DNA of 64,000 bases, taken from Lampris incognitus. Lineage: Eukaryota > Chordata > Actinopteri > Lampriformes > Lampridae. Both the position numbers and the translations under genes were made by a program. This document shows, piece after piece, positions 39,801 to 50,365 of this stretch (position 1 is its first letter; every line of letters starts with the position of its first letter). Where the stretch lies: positions 33,174,695 through 33,238,694 of the forward strand of contig NC_079222.1 in NCBI RefSeq assembly GCF_029633865.1, written 5' to 3'. The notes beneath the pieces are model-generated. The model had not been told where the DNA came from, did not search any database, and was given only the letters and a program-made list of their open reading frames with translations.

Positions 39801-42800
39801 AGCCTGAAGGGGAGTGCCTGGTTTTCTGTCTTGGATCAGGGGAAGGCATATCACCAGGGGTTTCTTGAGGAGTCCAGCCGTCCACTGACTGCATTCATCA
39901 CCCCGTGGGGATTATATGAATGGGTGAGAATTCCCTTCGGACTGTCCTCAGCACCAGCAGAGTTCCAGAGGTCCATGGAGGAATGTTTGATTGGGCTGAG
40001 GGACAACATTTGTCAGCCGTATTTAGATGACAACCTGGTCCACTCAACCACATTCGACGAACACCTCCAGCACCTGAGAAGAGTACTGCACCGCTACAGA
40101 AGCCATGGAATCAAGCTGACGGCAAGAAAATGTGAACTCTTCAAAAACCAAGTAAGGTTCCTGGGAAGGCTTGTGACCAAGGATGGATACACAATGGACC
40201 CCGCTGATGTGGCCCCGGTCCAGGCACTGAAGGAGAGAGAACCTACGACCATCGGAGAGCTCAGGAAGATGCTGGGATTCATCTCGTATTACCGGCCCTA
40301 CATACCTAACTTCTCCCGAATCGCAAGGCCTCTCTATGACCTCCTCACCCCAGAGAAGACAGCAGCGGGGAAGCTCAAACAAAAGAGAAAGGACAAGGGG
40401 AGGAAGGGCTCCCGAGACCATCTGCCCTCCTCTCACCCAGTTAAGTGGACAGCTGAACACCAACAGGTCCTCTGTCAGTTGATTGAATTCCTCATCCAGC
40501 CACCAGTGTTGGGCTACCCAGACTTTGAACAGCCCTTTATCCTTCACTGCGACGCGTCACGAGAGGGCCTCGGGGCAGTATTGTATCAAAGACAGTCACA
40601 GGGTGGGCTGGCAGTCATCGCGTATGGGTCTAGGACACTGACAACTCCTGAGAAGAACTACCATCTCCACTCAGGGAAGTTGGAGTTCCTCGCGATGAAA
40701 TGGGCCATATGTGAGAGATTTAGAGATTACCTCTACCACGCTCCATCATTCACTGTCTACACAGACAATAATCCCCTCACCTATGTGCTCACGACAGCCA
40801 AACTGAATGCGACCACCCACAGGTGGGTAGCAGAGTTAGCCGATTTCCAGTTCTCTATCAAGTACCGGCCTGGACGAGCCAATGGGGACGCAGATGGCCT
40901 CTCACGCATGCCGATGGAGCAGTACATGCAGACCTGTTCACAAGAAGTACACCCCGAGGTCATGAACAGTGTGACCCAGGCGCTGTCAGTACAGCTGGAG
41001 AGAGCTGAGCCTTGGATGTGTCCGGTAACCATAGCCACAGCACTAGCCGAGTTTGAGAAGGAACATACATCACCTGTGGCAGAGATACCCAGTCAGACGG
41101 TGAGAGACGCCCAGAGGGAGGATGCTGTCATTGGAGAGGTGCTGAAGTACATAACCTCCAATCAGTGGCCTCGGGGAAAAACACAGTGTGCGAGCAGGGG
41201 TGTTGCGACACTCATGAGAGAGAAGCATCGGCTGTGCCTTGATGATGATGGCATCCTGCGCCGGAAAACAGCTACCCGAACTCAGCTAGTCCTGCCGAAA
41301 AAGTTCCATGAGCTGGTATATAAAGAACTGCACAGAGACCTGGGCCATCTAGGCGTGGAGAGGGTGTTGCACCTGTTGAGGGACCGTTTCTATTGGCCTC
41401 ACATGCAGAAAGATGTGGAACATTACATCACACAGGTGTGTAGCTGCCTGAAGACCAAGCGCCCCAACAAACCAACCAGAGCCCCTCTCACCAACATCGT
41501 GACCACACACCCATTTGAGATGGTCTCCATTGACTTCTTACACTTAGAGAAGTGTAAGGGAGGGTACGAGTATATACTGGTGGTTATGGACCACTTTACC
41601 CGTTTTGTTCAAGCCTATGCATGCAGAAACAAAGCTGCCAAGACCGCCGCAGAGAAGGTATTCGGGGACTTTGTGCTGAGATTTGGTTTCCCGGCGACGC
41701 TGCACCATGACCAAGGGAAGGAGTTTGACAATAAGCTCTTCGCCAAGCTGCAGGAGTACAGTGGAGTCAGGGGTTCTCACACAACACCGTATCACCCGCA
41801 AGGAAATGGTCAGGTCGAGCGTTTCAACAGAACGGTTCTGGCGATGCTGAGAAACCTGCCAGCGGTTGCGAAAACGGATTGGAAAGCGTCACTCCCAAAG
41901 GTGATACATGCATACAACTGCACCCGAAATGAAGCGACCGGATTTGCACCTTACTATCTGTTGTTCGGCAGAAATCCAAGACTTCCCATTGACCTGATGT
42001 TTGGCCTTAGAGCAAAGGACCAGGCACTATCCCCTCAAGAATATGCAGAGAAGTGGAAGGCCCGCATGAATGACGCCTATCGCCTAGCATCAGAGACAGC
42101 ACGGAAGGAGGGGGCCAGAAACAAAACACTATACGACAAAAAGGCCCACGGGACAGAGCTGTATCCCGGATGCAGGGTTCTCATCCGCAACCTGAACGAG
42201 AAAGGAGGACCGGGGAAATTAAGACCATTCTGGGAGGACCAGGTGCATGTAGTAACACAGAGGAAGCACGCCGACAGCCCTGTGTATGAGCTGAAGCCGG
42301 AGAATGGAAAAGGACGAACCAGAATCATGCATAGGAACCTTCTTCTGCCATGCGACTTCCTGCCGGTGGAACCAAGAGAAGAGGACTTACCTGTGAAACC
42401 TAGACGGGAGAGAAAGAAGACAGACAGACAAATGCAGTGGAACCAGGAACAGGACAGTGACTCAGATGATGAGGATAACTGGAGATGCATCGTGGGACGA
42501 CCAACAGTCAGAGCCAGTGAGCGGATCCAGAGTCAGCTGAGCCCAGATGCCTTGGAGTTCTATCCGGAGGAAAGAGACGGTCAAGATGAAGAGGATTTTG
42601 CGGAGCAGCCTGCAACAATAGAGGACAATGGGACAGTGTCAGAGAATGGCGAGACATCTGGAGCTGAAGAAGAGGATGAGCCCGATGACGACAAGAGCCT
42701 GGAAGATGCCTTGCAGCCTCCACCAGAAGATGCCTTGCAGCCTCCTCCAGGGGAAGCTGTGCAGCCTGCCAGAGAAAAAGCATATCCTTTGAGAAATAGA

Positions 42801-42860
42801 AAACCTACACCAGTGTTTACTTATCACAGACTAGGGCAGCCTAGTGTGTCTGGTAGATAA
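36882..42860 (+). CDS. Gypsy-2 Gag-Pol polyprotein (1992 aa, intact)
   Basis: One uninterrupted frame encodes Gag and Pol without a frameshift or stop between them. From the N-terminus: a helical, acidic Gag region with a coiled-coil-like stretch; a CCHC zinc knuckle at ~455-468 ([14 protein letters not shown]); an aspartic protease with DTGS at ~554; reverse transcriptase with LDQGKAYHQ at ~984 and the YLDD active site at ~1047-1050; RNase H with CDAS at ~1223 and TDNN at ~1294; integrase with a zinc finger (His ~1484, His ~1489, Cys ~1520 and ~1522) and a D-D-35-E core (Asp ~1551, Asp ~1610, Glu ~1646). A GPY/F-like module and an acidic tail with two EDALQPPP repeats follow. The ATG at 36882 is the first long-ORF start, 63 nt after the primer site. 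All catalytic residues I checked are present. Confidence 0.96.
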   Translation: MELELEQLQDRLSETLLQLGLDQLKEVCVIAKVPTENQTKRHALIRLISETVDEAIEKEDEEVARQFLSRLVDLSSEMKQRGAESHTGAGADSTNKDAAELASLHEQYQALQSSFTASTKALEEEISRLSEKLSLKEPSRPSQPSNPIPSVIQPPEVTIRRDFKINGQIGERGQIDKLSYINLTHQIDMGVRKGHSELEIIEAVIRAISPGLTLRDLLEIKTELTLPQLRTILKGHFKEDSSVDLYHRLINITQDSQESPQNFLFRAIACKERLLAAAREPGSDEQYSPELIQKKFLRAVGTGLVSDQVKYQLKSYLDDQATTDDVLIVKMIEAASFESERQRKFKKSSHSKETRVREVRAEAHQYLGAEAAVVGGQESSPSTSASVNALKTQAGNQKESAFYEIIQQLKGEMEQMRKAMNHSSGQRPSRQQQPVRKRGCKACQDSERGDQCNHCFKCGQSGHLSRGCRAQRPEKSEQVDTSSCTVTSKLIDDSIQLLEARVSARQRDEAGREQQAPTVSHISSKRQSQLLNLIGKKYMINCYIDGVATQALWDTGSQVCLISEEWRRKHLPHTKVRSTEEILGPGTLTGKAANQTTIPFSGWVEVTVQLAPNSTTQTPPMELTVPILVTTHQGTAEEPIIGYNVIEHLLESGAGQPSSVITKALSIAFAVDYKKAEVLVKLINSQDDMEGEGMVKVGRESMTIPAGQTKIVKCGVRAGPLQADQNVLFEPNVNPKWPEGLKVDENIVCLQKGTWSRIAVPVTNVTAHDITLPPRTPLGQTQRTRAIYPAAVKPLDVDGTSTVNPVIPGTSTTGTERRPVIRDTTKLKGPGDVKTEHQEEDLWDPPVPLNHLTPEQQLQVRELLREESSVFARDDHDVGTIPSLQLKIRLSDTTPVKRTYTSVPKPLHKEVKEYLEDLLNRGWITKSKSPYSSPIVCVRKKDGSLRLCCDYRELNKRSIPDRHPIPRIQDMLDSLKGSAWFSVLDQGKAYHQGFLEESSRPLTAFITPWGLYEWVRIPFGLSSAPAEFQRSMEECLIGLRDNICQPYLDDNLVHSTTFDEHLQHLRRVLHRYRSHGIKLTARKCELFKNQVRFLGRLVTKDGYTMDPADVAPVQALKEREPTTIGELRKMLGFISYYRPYIPNFSRIARPLYDLLTPEKTAAGKLKQKRKDKGRKGSRDHLPSSHPVKWTAEHQQVLCQLIEFLIQPPVLGYPDFEQPFILHCDASREGLGAVLYQRQSQGGLAVIAYGSRTLTTPEKNYHLHSGKLEFLAMKWAICERFRDYLYHAPSFTVYTDNNPLTYVLTTAKLNATTHRWVAELADFQFSIKYRPGRANGDADGLSRMPMEQYMQTCSQEVHPEVMNSVTQALSVQLERAEPWMCPVTIATALAEFEKEHTSPVAEIPSQTVRDAQREDAVIGEVLKYITSNQWPRGKTQCASRGVATLMREKHRLCLDDDGILRRKTATRTQLVLPKKFHELVYKELHRDLGHLGVERVLHLLRDRFYWPHMQKDVEHYITQVCSCLKTKRPNKPTRAPLTNIVTTHPFEMVSIDFLHLEKCKGGYEYILVVMDHFTRFVQAYACRNKAAKTAAEKVFGDFVLRFGFPATLHHDQGKEFDNKLFAKLQEYSGVRGSHTTPYHPQGNGQVERFNRTVLAMLRNLPAVAKTDWKASLPKVIHAYNCTRNEATGFAPYYLLFGRNPRLPIDLMFGLRAKDQALSPQEYAEKWKARMNDAYRLASETARKEGARNKTLYDKKAHGTELYPGCRVLIRNLNEKGGPGKLRPFWEDQVHVVTQRKHADSPVYELKPENGKGRTRIMHRNLLLPCDFLPVEPREEDLPVKPRRERKKTDRQMQWNQEQDSDSDDEDNWRCIVGRPTVRASERIQSQLSPDALEFYPEERDGQDEEDFAEQPATIEDNGTVSENGETSGAEEEDEPDDDKSLEDALQPPPEDALQPPPGEAVQPAREKAYPLRNRKPTPVFTYHRLGQPSVSGR

Positions 42861-42894
42861 GCAAATCAGACAACTCAGTATAAATAAATAAATG

Positions 42895-42919
42895 AAAAAA
42901 AAAAAAAAAAAAAAAAAAA
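42895..42919 (+). repeat. A25 tract downstream of gag-pol
   Basis: A pure A run 34 bp after the stop codon, directly preceded by overlapping AATAAATAAATG. It lies inside the element, upstream of the polypurine tract. Confidence 0.85.
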
Positions 42920-43287
42920 CTTTTGACATGTTACAATTGTTATAGCTATGTGATTTTAGTTGTCCTGTGATCACCAGACACAGAGTTACTGTAGCATTGG
43001 GGTTTTAGAACACACCTGTTACCACCAGGGATATTACTATTACAAAGTTATTTGCTTTTAGTCAGATACTATAGCTCCCCGGCCTCAAGACGGACGAAGC
43101 AGTGGATTCAAGTGCACATTATTTACTGCAAACATATACCATTAATAGGAGATGTGTGTTATATGTTATGACTGATTACAGTACAGTATCCAGATTGACT
43201 CCTGCTTAGTAATAACCTATCTTTTCAATGAAAAGTTATGCAATGTGGACTGGTAGATTTGTTATGTCGGGACGCCATTATCTTTTT
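42920..43287. other. Gypsy-2 non-coding 3' region
   Basis: About 370 bp between the A tract and the polypurine tract. I see no ORF or motif; an additional envelope-type gene is absent. Confidence 0.7.
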
Positions 43288-43297
43288 GAGGGGAGAG
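43288..43297 (+). promoter_or_regulatory. Polypurine tract of Gypsy-2
   Basis: GAGGGGAGAG immediately precedes the 3' LTR and follows ttttt, the usual layout of a plus-strand primer. Confidence 0.85.
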
Positions 43298-43640
43298 TGT
43301 GGGGTACTTGGGATTTAGTAGCCCCCCATCTATTTTTTATTTTATATACTTACCTTCATTGACCACTCACTAATAGTAAAGAGGAGAATTGTCTGCTGTG
43401 TTGTTGTGATAGCCGGTTCTTGCCACAGGAGGGCACTGCAGGTTAATTGCTTCTAGCCTGTGTGACGTAGTGCTGGCTCTCGCCGTGCACTCTGGGACAG
43501 AGAGTCGTCAGATGAGTGTTGCCGTTCGTATAGTGAGCCATGCTCTGAAAACGTGTCCTCTGCAATGTCTATTTGACAGATGGAGTAAAACAACAAAAAC
43601 ACCAGCCCTTGTAAGTGTCATTCTTATCAAGTGTGCTACA
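43298..43640 (+). repeat. 3' LTR of Gypsy-2 (343 bp)
   Basis: Same length and ends as the 5' LTR, one substitution. Followed by CAGA and residual satellite. Confidence 0.97.
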
Positions 43641-43672
43641 CAGAGAAACATGGAAATTTGGCCTTTTGCGAC
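43641..43672. repeat. Terminal satellite remnant (~32 bp)
   Basis: cagagaaacatggaaatttg, then ccttttgcgact, match the satellite at the point where Gypsy-2 interrupted it. The match ends near 43672 and unrelated sequence follows, so this is the right edge of the array. Confidence 0.85.
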
Positions 43673-44025
43673 TTAGACATATTAAGCTTTTTCTACTTTT
43701 TCAAAACAATGGAAGTGTATGGGGAAAGGTTGAAACCCTCATCACCTTTGAACTGTATCTCCTTCCTTTTTTGAGCTAGAAACCCCATTTAAAGCTTAAA
43801 CAGTTCAGGGCATTCTGATCTTTCAGAATCCTATTCAGATTTCGGAAACATTTTATAGTTTTTGAACAATTCAGCTCTAAAGTTTAGCAATTCTGCCATA
43901 CACTTTGCCTGTTAGAATGTTCAGTCCTATTGTGACGTCACATCTCAATTTGAAACTCATCTGCCAGCCTAATTACTGTCAACTCTCAACACCTGGTAGA
44001 TTTGATCAGCTTCCTCGGCGCTTCT
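43673..44025. other. Non-coding, unassigned
   Basis: No ORF, splice signal or repeat I can name. The block around 43690-43870 (maximal A/T runs and caaaacaatggaag) looks like dispersed fish repeat sequence, but I cannot assign it. Confidence 0.4.
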
Positions 44026-44631
44026 TAACTGCTCTTCCTCTCTCTTCAACCTTCTTACCTTCCTTCCTTCCTACCTACCTTCCTTCCGTCCTACAACCTT
44101 CCTACCTTGCTTCCTACCTTCCTACAACCATACTACCTTCCTTCCTACAACCTTCTTACCTTCCTTCCTAACTTCCTTCATACCTTCCTTCCCACAACCT
44201 TCCTTCCTTCCTTCCTACCTACCTTCCTTCCCTCCTACGGCCTTCCTACCTTGCTTCCTACCATCCTTCCTACAACCTTCTTACCTTCCTACCTTGCTTC
44301 CTACCTTCCTTCCTACAACCTTCCTACCTTCCTTCCTACAACCTTACCTTTCTTCCTACCTTCCTTCCTACAACCTTCCTACAACCTCCCTGCTATCCTA
44401 CCTTCCCACAACCTTCTTACCCTCCTTCCTACCCTTCCTCTTCATCACTACTCTTCATCTTCATCACTACCCTTCCTCTTCATCACTACCCCTCCTCTCA
44501 TTCAACCCCTCCTCTCATTCTACCATTCCTCCTCTCATTCTACCCTTCCTCCTCTCATTCTACCATTCCTCCTCTCATTCTACCCCTCCTTTAATTCTAC
44601 CTCTCCTCTCATTCTACCCTTCCTCTCATAA
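44026..44631. repeat. Pyrimidine-rich minisatellite (~0.6 kb)
   Basis: The + strand is nearly all C/T. The first ~400 bp are degenerate repeats of CCTTCCTTCCTACAACCTT; from ~44440 the unit changes to CTCTCATTCTACC and TTCCTC blocks of ~21 bp. The ORFs across it are low-complexity artefacts. Confidence 0.9.
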
Positions 44632-45148
44632 CAAATAAAGACCATTTCTTCTGATGTACTGTAGCTCTTTTTTCTTCTTTTAGAAGAACAATGTTTAGGT
44701 TAGGTTTTGCAGTTCAATGGCCAAGGCCTACTTGGGGACTCTTTTACCAGCGGCGGTCACATATTTCAGACTATTCAAACCTTTTCCATACATAAACCAT
44801 TGCTGCAAATGCTTGCATGTTTTGTTACAGCCTTGATGTGTGTGTTTGTAACGGGGCTGGGAGCACTTCGAAATCTTTGCACCACTTCCACCTTTTCATA
44901 CTTTAAACTACAGAAACCATTCAACAATCAAACCATTTATGTATTTAGCACATTATGGCATTTTTTCCAGTTTTTATACCTTTAAAACTTTTAAAATATT
45001 CAGCCATTTCCCATTTCTGTTTCCAGGTATTTCAGGTAGGCTAGTGACTTTCTGGCTTTTCCTATTTATCAATTTTCAGCAAGGCTTTTGCGATTTCTTT
45101 CAGCAGCTCAGCATTCACGCGCTTTCTCTGTGGGAAAGCATTTCTCTA

Positions 45149-45276
45149 GTGATAGGATGTTTTTCCGTGGATATGAAAAGGTTATCTTCTCATACCTACA
45201 TGTATCCTAATCGCAAGTAATCACCTGCTCCAACGCGATTTTAAAGGGTAGCGTTCAGCGTACCGTTCCCACCACA
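45149..45276. repeat. Dispersed repeat, copy 1
   Basis: Runs from gtgataggatg through tggatatgaaaag, taatcgcaagtaatcacc and gattttaaagggt to ccaccaca. Copy 2 is 0.7 kb downstream in the same orientation with roughly 80% similarity by eye. Confidence 0.7.
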
Positions 45277-45849
45277 TTTATTACAACAGCTTAACCTGAG
45301 CTTTAAGCTGCGTCGTCTCACAAACAGCCTGATTTCTTTGGACAGCAATAATTGTGATTGTCCACAATCTAGGTGAGGACGTGGATGAGTTTCCTTGCCA
45401 CTGACGGTCTTTTCTTGTTTGCTGTCAGCGGAGTATCTCTTTGCTGGCGTCAGGTGGCGCTGCAATATCGACTATCAACCACAGGAGGGCACAGTTTTAC
45501 CTCTACGCCTGTGGCCATACTGTCGTCCTGAGTCTAAGTTTGAAGTAGAAAATCATTTATATCAAGTTCTTGAATTAAATCAGATGGGAAACAATGAATA
45601 AAACAATGAAAAGGGTCAACTAATCACTAAACAATACCACTGGTAATCTGAAAAATAGAACTCAGCATCAATTCGCATGCAATCATTTTTTATCCCAATG
45701 AGTGATAACGTAGCTGTTTCATTACCCTTGGGTTATTGGCAAAAAATACATCGTCTGGACACCGCCATCCTGTGGCTCGTTGCAGGTATTGCAGGAGCAG
45801 CTTGCCATTCCCTGGAGCAGCTTCATAAACGCTGTTCGATCAAAGGACA

Positions 45850-45979
45850 GTGATAGGATGTGTTGCCATGGATATGAAAAGATTATGTCCTTATGCCAGA
45901 GGTTATCTTAATCACAAGCAATCACCATCCCCAAAGTGATTTTAAAGGGTCACGTTTAGCCTACCGATCTCACCACACT
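45850..45979. repeat. Dispersed repeat, copy 2
   Basis: Same order of blocks as copy 1: gtgataggatg, tggatatgaaaag, aatcacaagcaatcacc, gattttaaagggt and caccacac. Confidence 0.7.
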
Positions 45980-46668
45980 GCTGATAACTCCCTTTCAGGT
46001 TACACAACATTGCCCACACTATAGTATGTGGGATATAGTGAGTTTGTTTAAGCAATTTTTTTCTAAACCTTTTATTTCTTGCACTGTTTACGCCAGTGTC
46101 GACTGTTTATAAGCTGTATATACGGCTCTTCCTATGGTATCAATAGAAAGCACGCTGCTACCAGTTATCCAGGAATCAAGAGATAAATTAACAAAATAAG
46201 GTTTTAATTGCATAGACCCCAGTCCTATCCATTGCAGTCGTATGGTTTGGTGGCTGAAAGTCTCACAGGCACTCTGCTATAGAGACCTAAAACAAATTAC
46301 TCGTGCATGCGATAGCCTTACCAAACAGGCGAGAATAAAATAATAGTCGCGTCTGAGACAGTCGGATAAAATAGACGCAGCTCTGCCCTCTTGTGGCTCG
46401 TTAACGCCGGCGCATGCCGCCCTTGGCAGCAGGCGCGCATCTGCGCTCACAGTGGATGAGACACAGACTATAGGCGGTCTTCGGGTGTTATGTCTCACCA
46501 GGAATATGAGCAGCGGGGGTTTTCCTGTCAGCCGCACCTACAATGGTTGGTTTATTTGATTTTGGCATCTTTGTTTTCTTCCTTTTATTTTCACTAATTT
46601 AGGTCAGACTGTCCAAGTCATAACAGCTGTACAGTCTGTGCTGATCACAGGCTACTGCTTCGATCAGT

Positions 46669-46670
<2 letters not shown>

Positions 46671-46756
<86 letters not shown>
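46671..46756. repeat. (TC)43 microsatellite
   Basis: Uninterrupted TC dinucleotides on the + strand. Confidence 0.97.
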
Positions 46757-46759
<3 letters not shown>

Positions 46760-47045
46760 CTGCCCCCCCCCTCTCTCTGACTGTTGGCTTCTGGATGCCA
46801 CGATTGGGTTGTGCTCTGTCCAACTCTAATCTAAAGTTCTTAATTCAGAAATAGGCCTATTAAGAATCATGAACGGTTTCGTGGCTTTATTCTAAATGAT
46901 AACACATCCATTGTCTCCCTCATTGGCGCTTTCTCCTCGGTTGGATCCTTTTATACATTGTAGCAATCATACAGTTTATTGATGGACCACAAACTCTCCA
47001 GAGCTATTGTTAGCTAGATAGCTAGGTAGATAGCTAGCTAGCTAG

Positions 47046-47048
<3 letters not shown>

Positions 47049-47114
<66 letters not shown>
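47049..47114. repeat. (GA)33 microsatellite
   Basis: Pure GA run following a tagctagctaggtaga tract. Confidence 0.97.
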
Positions 47115-47117
<3 letters not shown>

Positions 47118-47570
47118 ACTAATTGATTGACTGACTTGTTATCCTGACAGAATCAAACATGCCAAGATCTTGTGAAATTCAGAATAGCGAAATATAATGT
47201 ATGCGCAAGCAAACACTCTGTCACGCAAGTTTGGTATGTGTTCAGTTAGTGTGAAGATATCTGTTCAGAGCATATTGTACAACACTCTATACTGCCCCCC
47301 TGTGGTCAAACTATAAAAAGCAAGCTTACAGAGGCTTCGAGTGGCTTATAGTGATACCATGAGAATACTGCTAAAAAGCCCTAGATGGTGTAGTGCAAGT
47401 GAAATGTTTGTGGCTGCAGAAATAAGAAATCTTATGTATAGATTTATTTGCCTGCTCAATGGCTCTGATAATGTAATCATAAAGAGTTAAACTAATATAA
47501 GATTCAGTGCCACACGCTACCAACCCCAGCAGTGGGACCACGGGTATAGCTGCCTTCTTATAAGACACTG

Positions 47571-47702
47571 ATTTGTTCCATTTATGTTATTTTATTGTGT
47601 TTACTCTGTGCATTGTCTGGGGTTTGTCTTTTACCTATTTGTCTTTGTCTGTTATGGACCCTGAGTCTGCAATAAAGTTTTGAAACTTGAAACATGAAAC
47701 TA
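47571..47702 (+). repeat. Possible 3' end of a non-LTR retroposon
   Basis: The block tatggaccctgagtctgcaa followed by aataaag and a short repeated ttgaaac/tgaaac tail has the form of a LINE or SINE 3' end. This is recognition by form only; the family is not certain. Confidence 0.4.
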
Positions 47703-48489
47703 ATCCTTAACATCGGACACGGAAGTCAAAGTGAGCAGCATTACTATCATGTACGTTTGTCTTACAGGATTCAGGGCTGTCTTACAAGCTAAGTTACAGG
47801 GGCAGCTTGTCAGGAAGCAGAGCTATTGCTCTGTAAATGAAGAGGCGTGTAGCACTCTGGACATTCAGAAGTAATCTGGGTCAGTTTTTATCAGGTGCAT
47901 GTTCTGGTTTAAAGATTTTAGAATTAAAACGAGATTAAACTCGTTTCTGTGCAAACTGTACCCCTCTGATCTGAGAGGTGCAGTTTCAATCATGGGCCCA
48001 AAGCAGATGGGAAGAAGATAAGATAGTGCATAATACACAAATTCAAGTAGACCACTGAAGACCAGCCTTTAATATAAATTGTACTAAAGAAATATTTTTT
48101 TCTGCAACCCAAAATGTGCAGTAGATATTGTTATAGGCAACTGATGAAAAGGTTGCATGGGGGGAAAAGTAAACCCTGATATCACGTGGTCGCAAACCGA
48201 TGTTGCATGGACAAGGCTGCTGAAGGATACTGATAATTAACTCCGTTGCCGGTTTTCTTGGGGAATATGGGCACATTTACAGATTTAGACACATTATGAC
48301 CGCTGTCATGGGGCGTGTATAGCAGATTGTGCACCATTGTGGGTGGTGAATGTGAGTTTGACCGATGTGCATACAACATCCAGCTGCAGGGCACTGGTCA
48401 TTTTATATTTTATTGTTAGGGGTTCAGCAATCACGCTGGTTTGGGAGATGTGACACAGTCGTATTGTAATGCTCGGGATGAGCACCCTC

Positions 48490-48543
48490 GCAGGCCGGTT
48501 GGCTAATGGGTCGGACCCTACAGTTGACTGGTTAGCGCAGTGC
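48490..48543 (+). repeat. Fragment of the miniature LTR family seen at 57 kb
   Basis: caggccggttggctaatggg, then tcggaccc and ttgactggttagcgcagt, match the LTR segment containing the A-box-like sequence in the elements at 57134-57871. Confidence 0.7.
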
Positions 48544-48933
48544 CAAGAGGCAGTTTTAAAATGGTAACACAAAGCCTACAAGTGGTTAACTACTGCCACT
48601 GCCACAGTATTGCTAGTCTTAGGAAAGCATGTGAGGATATCAGCTTTACACATTATAATGACACTACAGCTGCCTTCAAACTTCTTTGCTCTGTGTTCAG
48701 GACAAGAAAAACAGCTCTCAGGTCAGCTTGTTTTTTTTGGGACCCAGAACAAAAAGCCAACTCCAAACCTAAACAAGTAAAATAAGACTTCGATGTGTCG
48801 TGTAGACTGCTTGATGAGTCAGTCAAATGCAGTCGATGGATGGACACCATCTCCTCTACGTCTAAGAATGGCAGGCATGCACTGTCACCTTCACTGCAGG
48901 TGAAATTGCGGTCGGTGGCATATCTACTCGGAA

Positions 48934-48981
48934 TGTGTGTGTGTGTGTGTGGTGTTAGTGTGTGTGTGTGTGTGTGTGTGT
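48934..48981. repeat. (TG)n microsatellite, interrupted
   Basis: TG dinucleotides with one ggtgttag interruption. Confidence 0.93.
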
Positions 48982-49020
48982 TAGTTAGTGTAGATAGCGG
49001 GACCGTAAACTAAAGCACTT

Positions 49021-49186
49021 ATGATCCTAATTCTTTTTGGAGGTGGTAGGTATTGTCTCAGAGAGTAAGCGAAAAATCCCAGAAAATTAAAATTATGCAT
49101 AATTATGTGTAAATATGCAAAATATGCATTTTTCTAAAAATGGCTAAAAACCGCTTTTCTCGGCATTTCAGATGATTCTGAGCATC
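49021..49186. repeat. Tandem-duplicated repeat, copy 1
   Basis: Starts atgatcctaattc, contains ggaggtggtaggtattgt, AT-rich atgcaaaatatgcat and ends tcagatgattctgagcat. Copy 2 lies about 260 bp downstream. Confidence 0.82.
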
Positions 49187-49280
49187 TTTGATTTTTTCAC
49201 CTATTTTAAAAAAAATGTTCTGGTACTTAGAAATGTTTTGGCATTATGCAAAATATATGCATTTTTGCAAAAGTGCACTC

Positions 49281-49438
49281 ATGATCCTATTTTTTTGGAG
49301 GTGGTAGGTATTGTTCCAGAGAGGACCAGAAAAATAGCAGAAAATTAAAATATAATTATAATAATTATGCAAAATATGCATTTTCTGAAAATGGCTAAAA
49401 ACCACTTTTCTCGGCTTTTCAGATGATTCTGAGCATTT
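49281..49438. repeat. Tandem-duplicated repeat, copy 2
   Basis: Same blocks in the same order as 49021-49186, with small indels in the AT-rich centre. Confidence 0.82.
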
Positions 49439-50250
49439 GGGGGGAGGGAGTTGGAGTGGGGGGGGCGGTTAGCTGGCAGGATGAAGAGGAGGGAGATTTA
49501 GACGGGTGGGTAACCAAACCGCTACATTGTAGCGGGGTTCTTCTAGTGTATTGTATATTGTGGTGATACACAAATGAGGGTAGATCACCAGGGGGCTGCT
49601 GCTCCTTTAAGGCGGACGTTCAGCGTGATGACGTAGCACTGCTTAGAGTTTCCGGGGTGGAGCCATGTTTGTAGCAGCCTAGCGGTTAGCTGGTTGCCAT
49701 GAGAGATTGCGCAGTATCGGTGTCGTTTTGCGTGGCGAGTAAACGGAATTGACTCGACTCGATCTCTCCGTCTCCTCATTCCCGCACTCCCACAATATAT
49801 ATATTTTAATTTTGATTATGCACATCGAGAGCTTGTCGCCCAGCTGAGAGCAAACAAACCAAGATGGCTCAGTGCGAGTCTGTCGACCCAGACACACTTT
49901 TTGGCAGTTTTTTTTTATAGCTGATCAATAGTTTAGATACGCATACAAAACATACAAAATAAATGTTATTATCCATTCTCTTCATGTCTACATCATATAC
50001 GTATTTCTAGACGCTGGCATTGTGAAATAACACAGCCAAATTAATTTCCAATAACCTCGACAGGTGCAACAATACATCTCTGTCAAGTCCAGGTGCCAAA
50101 ACCGAAGGTGAACAGCGATTTAATGTCTTCTTCTTTGTTATTCTCAACATAATAAAAAGGGGAGCCGTGGCCCTCGGCATGACCGAGAGGTGGGCCATGA
50201 ACACACACCGGCAATGTCAGCCGGTTCCACGCATGCTCCGGAGACCGGCG
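49439..50250. other. Region upstream of atp5me, no gene seen
   Basis: Begins G-rich (49438-49500) and contains a possible solo LTR (49528-49794). No exon found. Confidence 0.4.
49528..49794 (+). repeat. Possible solo LTR (267 bp)
   Basis: The segment begins TGTAGCGGGG and ends CTCCCACA, i.e. TG...CA ends. Its texture (a GC-rich core with ccatgtttgtagcagcc) is like a fish LTR. I see no matching flanking target duplication, so support is weak. Confidence 0.3.
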
Positions 50251-50283
50251 TCCGGCGTGACGTCACCAGCGTCCTCTGGTTTT

Positions 50284-50311
50284 ACTTCCGAGCCACACGG
50301 AATTCACTTCC
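50284..50311 (+). promoter_or_regulatory. Candidate atp5me promoter with ETS-type motifs
   Basis: ACTTCCG at 50284-50290 and cacttcctc around 50306 lie 20-46 bp before the atp5me ATG, in a CpG-richer stretch. ETS/GABP sites near the start are common in genes for oxidative phosphorylation. The transcription start is not determined, so this assignment is inference. Confidence 0.45.
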
Positions 50312-50329
50312 TCCTGGACAAACGTCAGA

Positions 50330-50365
50330 ATGGTTCCGGCAGTTGCTGTTTCGCCGCTCATCAAG
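50330..50365 (+). CDS. atp5me: atp5me exon 1 (coding part)
   Basis: Twelve codons, MVPAVAVSPLIK; donor AAG|gtatta; phase 0. Confidence 0.94.

Larger units (their letters stand above)
36451..43640 (+). mobile_element. Complete Ty3/Gypsy retrotransposon (Gypsy-2, 7190 bp)
   Basis: A full element: 5' LTR, primer binding site, leader, single gag-pol ORF, polypurine tract, 3' LTR. Flanking CAGA at 36447-36450 and 43641-43644 is a 4-bp target site duplication; uninterrupted satellite copies have a single CAGA at that point. The two LTRs differ at one position of 343 and the ORF has no stop or frameshift, so insertion was recent and the copy may be competent to move. Its order (protease, RT, RNase H, integrase) is that of Ty3/Gypsy. 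No envelope gene is present. Confidence 0.97.
44632..46670. other. Gene-poor region with dispersed repeats
   Basis: No convincing coding exon. It holds a pair of related ~130-bp sequences (45149-45276 and 45850-45979) and two 14-bp CTCF-like motifs (45479-45492 and 46383-46396). The rest is unassigned. Confidence 0.5.
46757..48489. other. Non-coding region
   Basis: No gene recognised. Contains a (GA) microsatellite at 47049-47114 and a retroposon-like tail at 47571-47702. Confidence 0.5.

Noticed and set aside
38025-42827. Antisense ORFs within the Gypsy-2 gag-pol region
   Set aside because: They are shadows of a long, well-supported ORF on the other strand.
43905-44638. ORFs of 88-174 codons over the pyrimidine minisatellite
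   Set aside because: Pro/Ser/Leu-rich translations of a simple repeat, without start context or homology.
46599-46829. ORFs on both strands over the (TC)n tract
   Set aside because: Low-complexity Ser-Leu or Arg-Glu repeats produced by the microsatellite.
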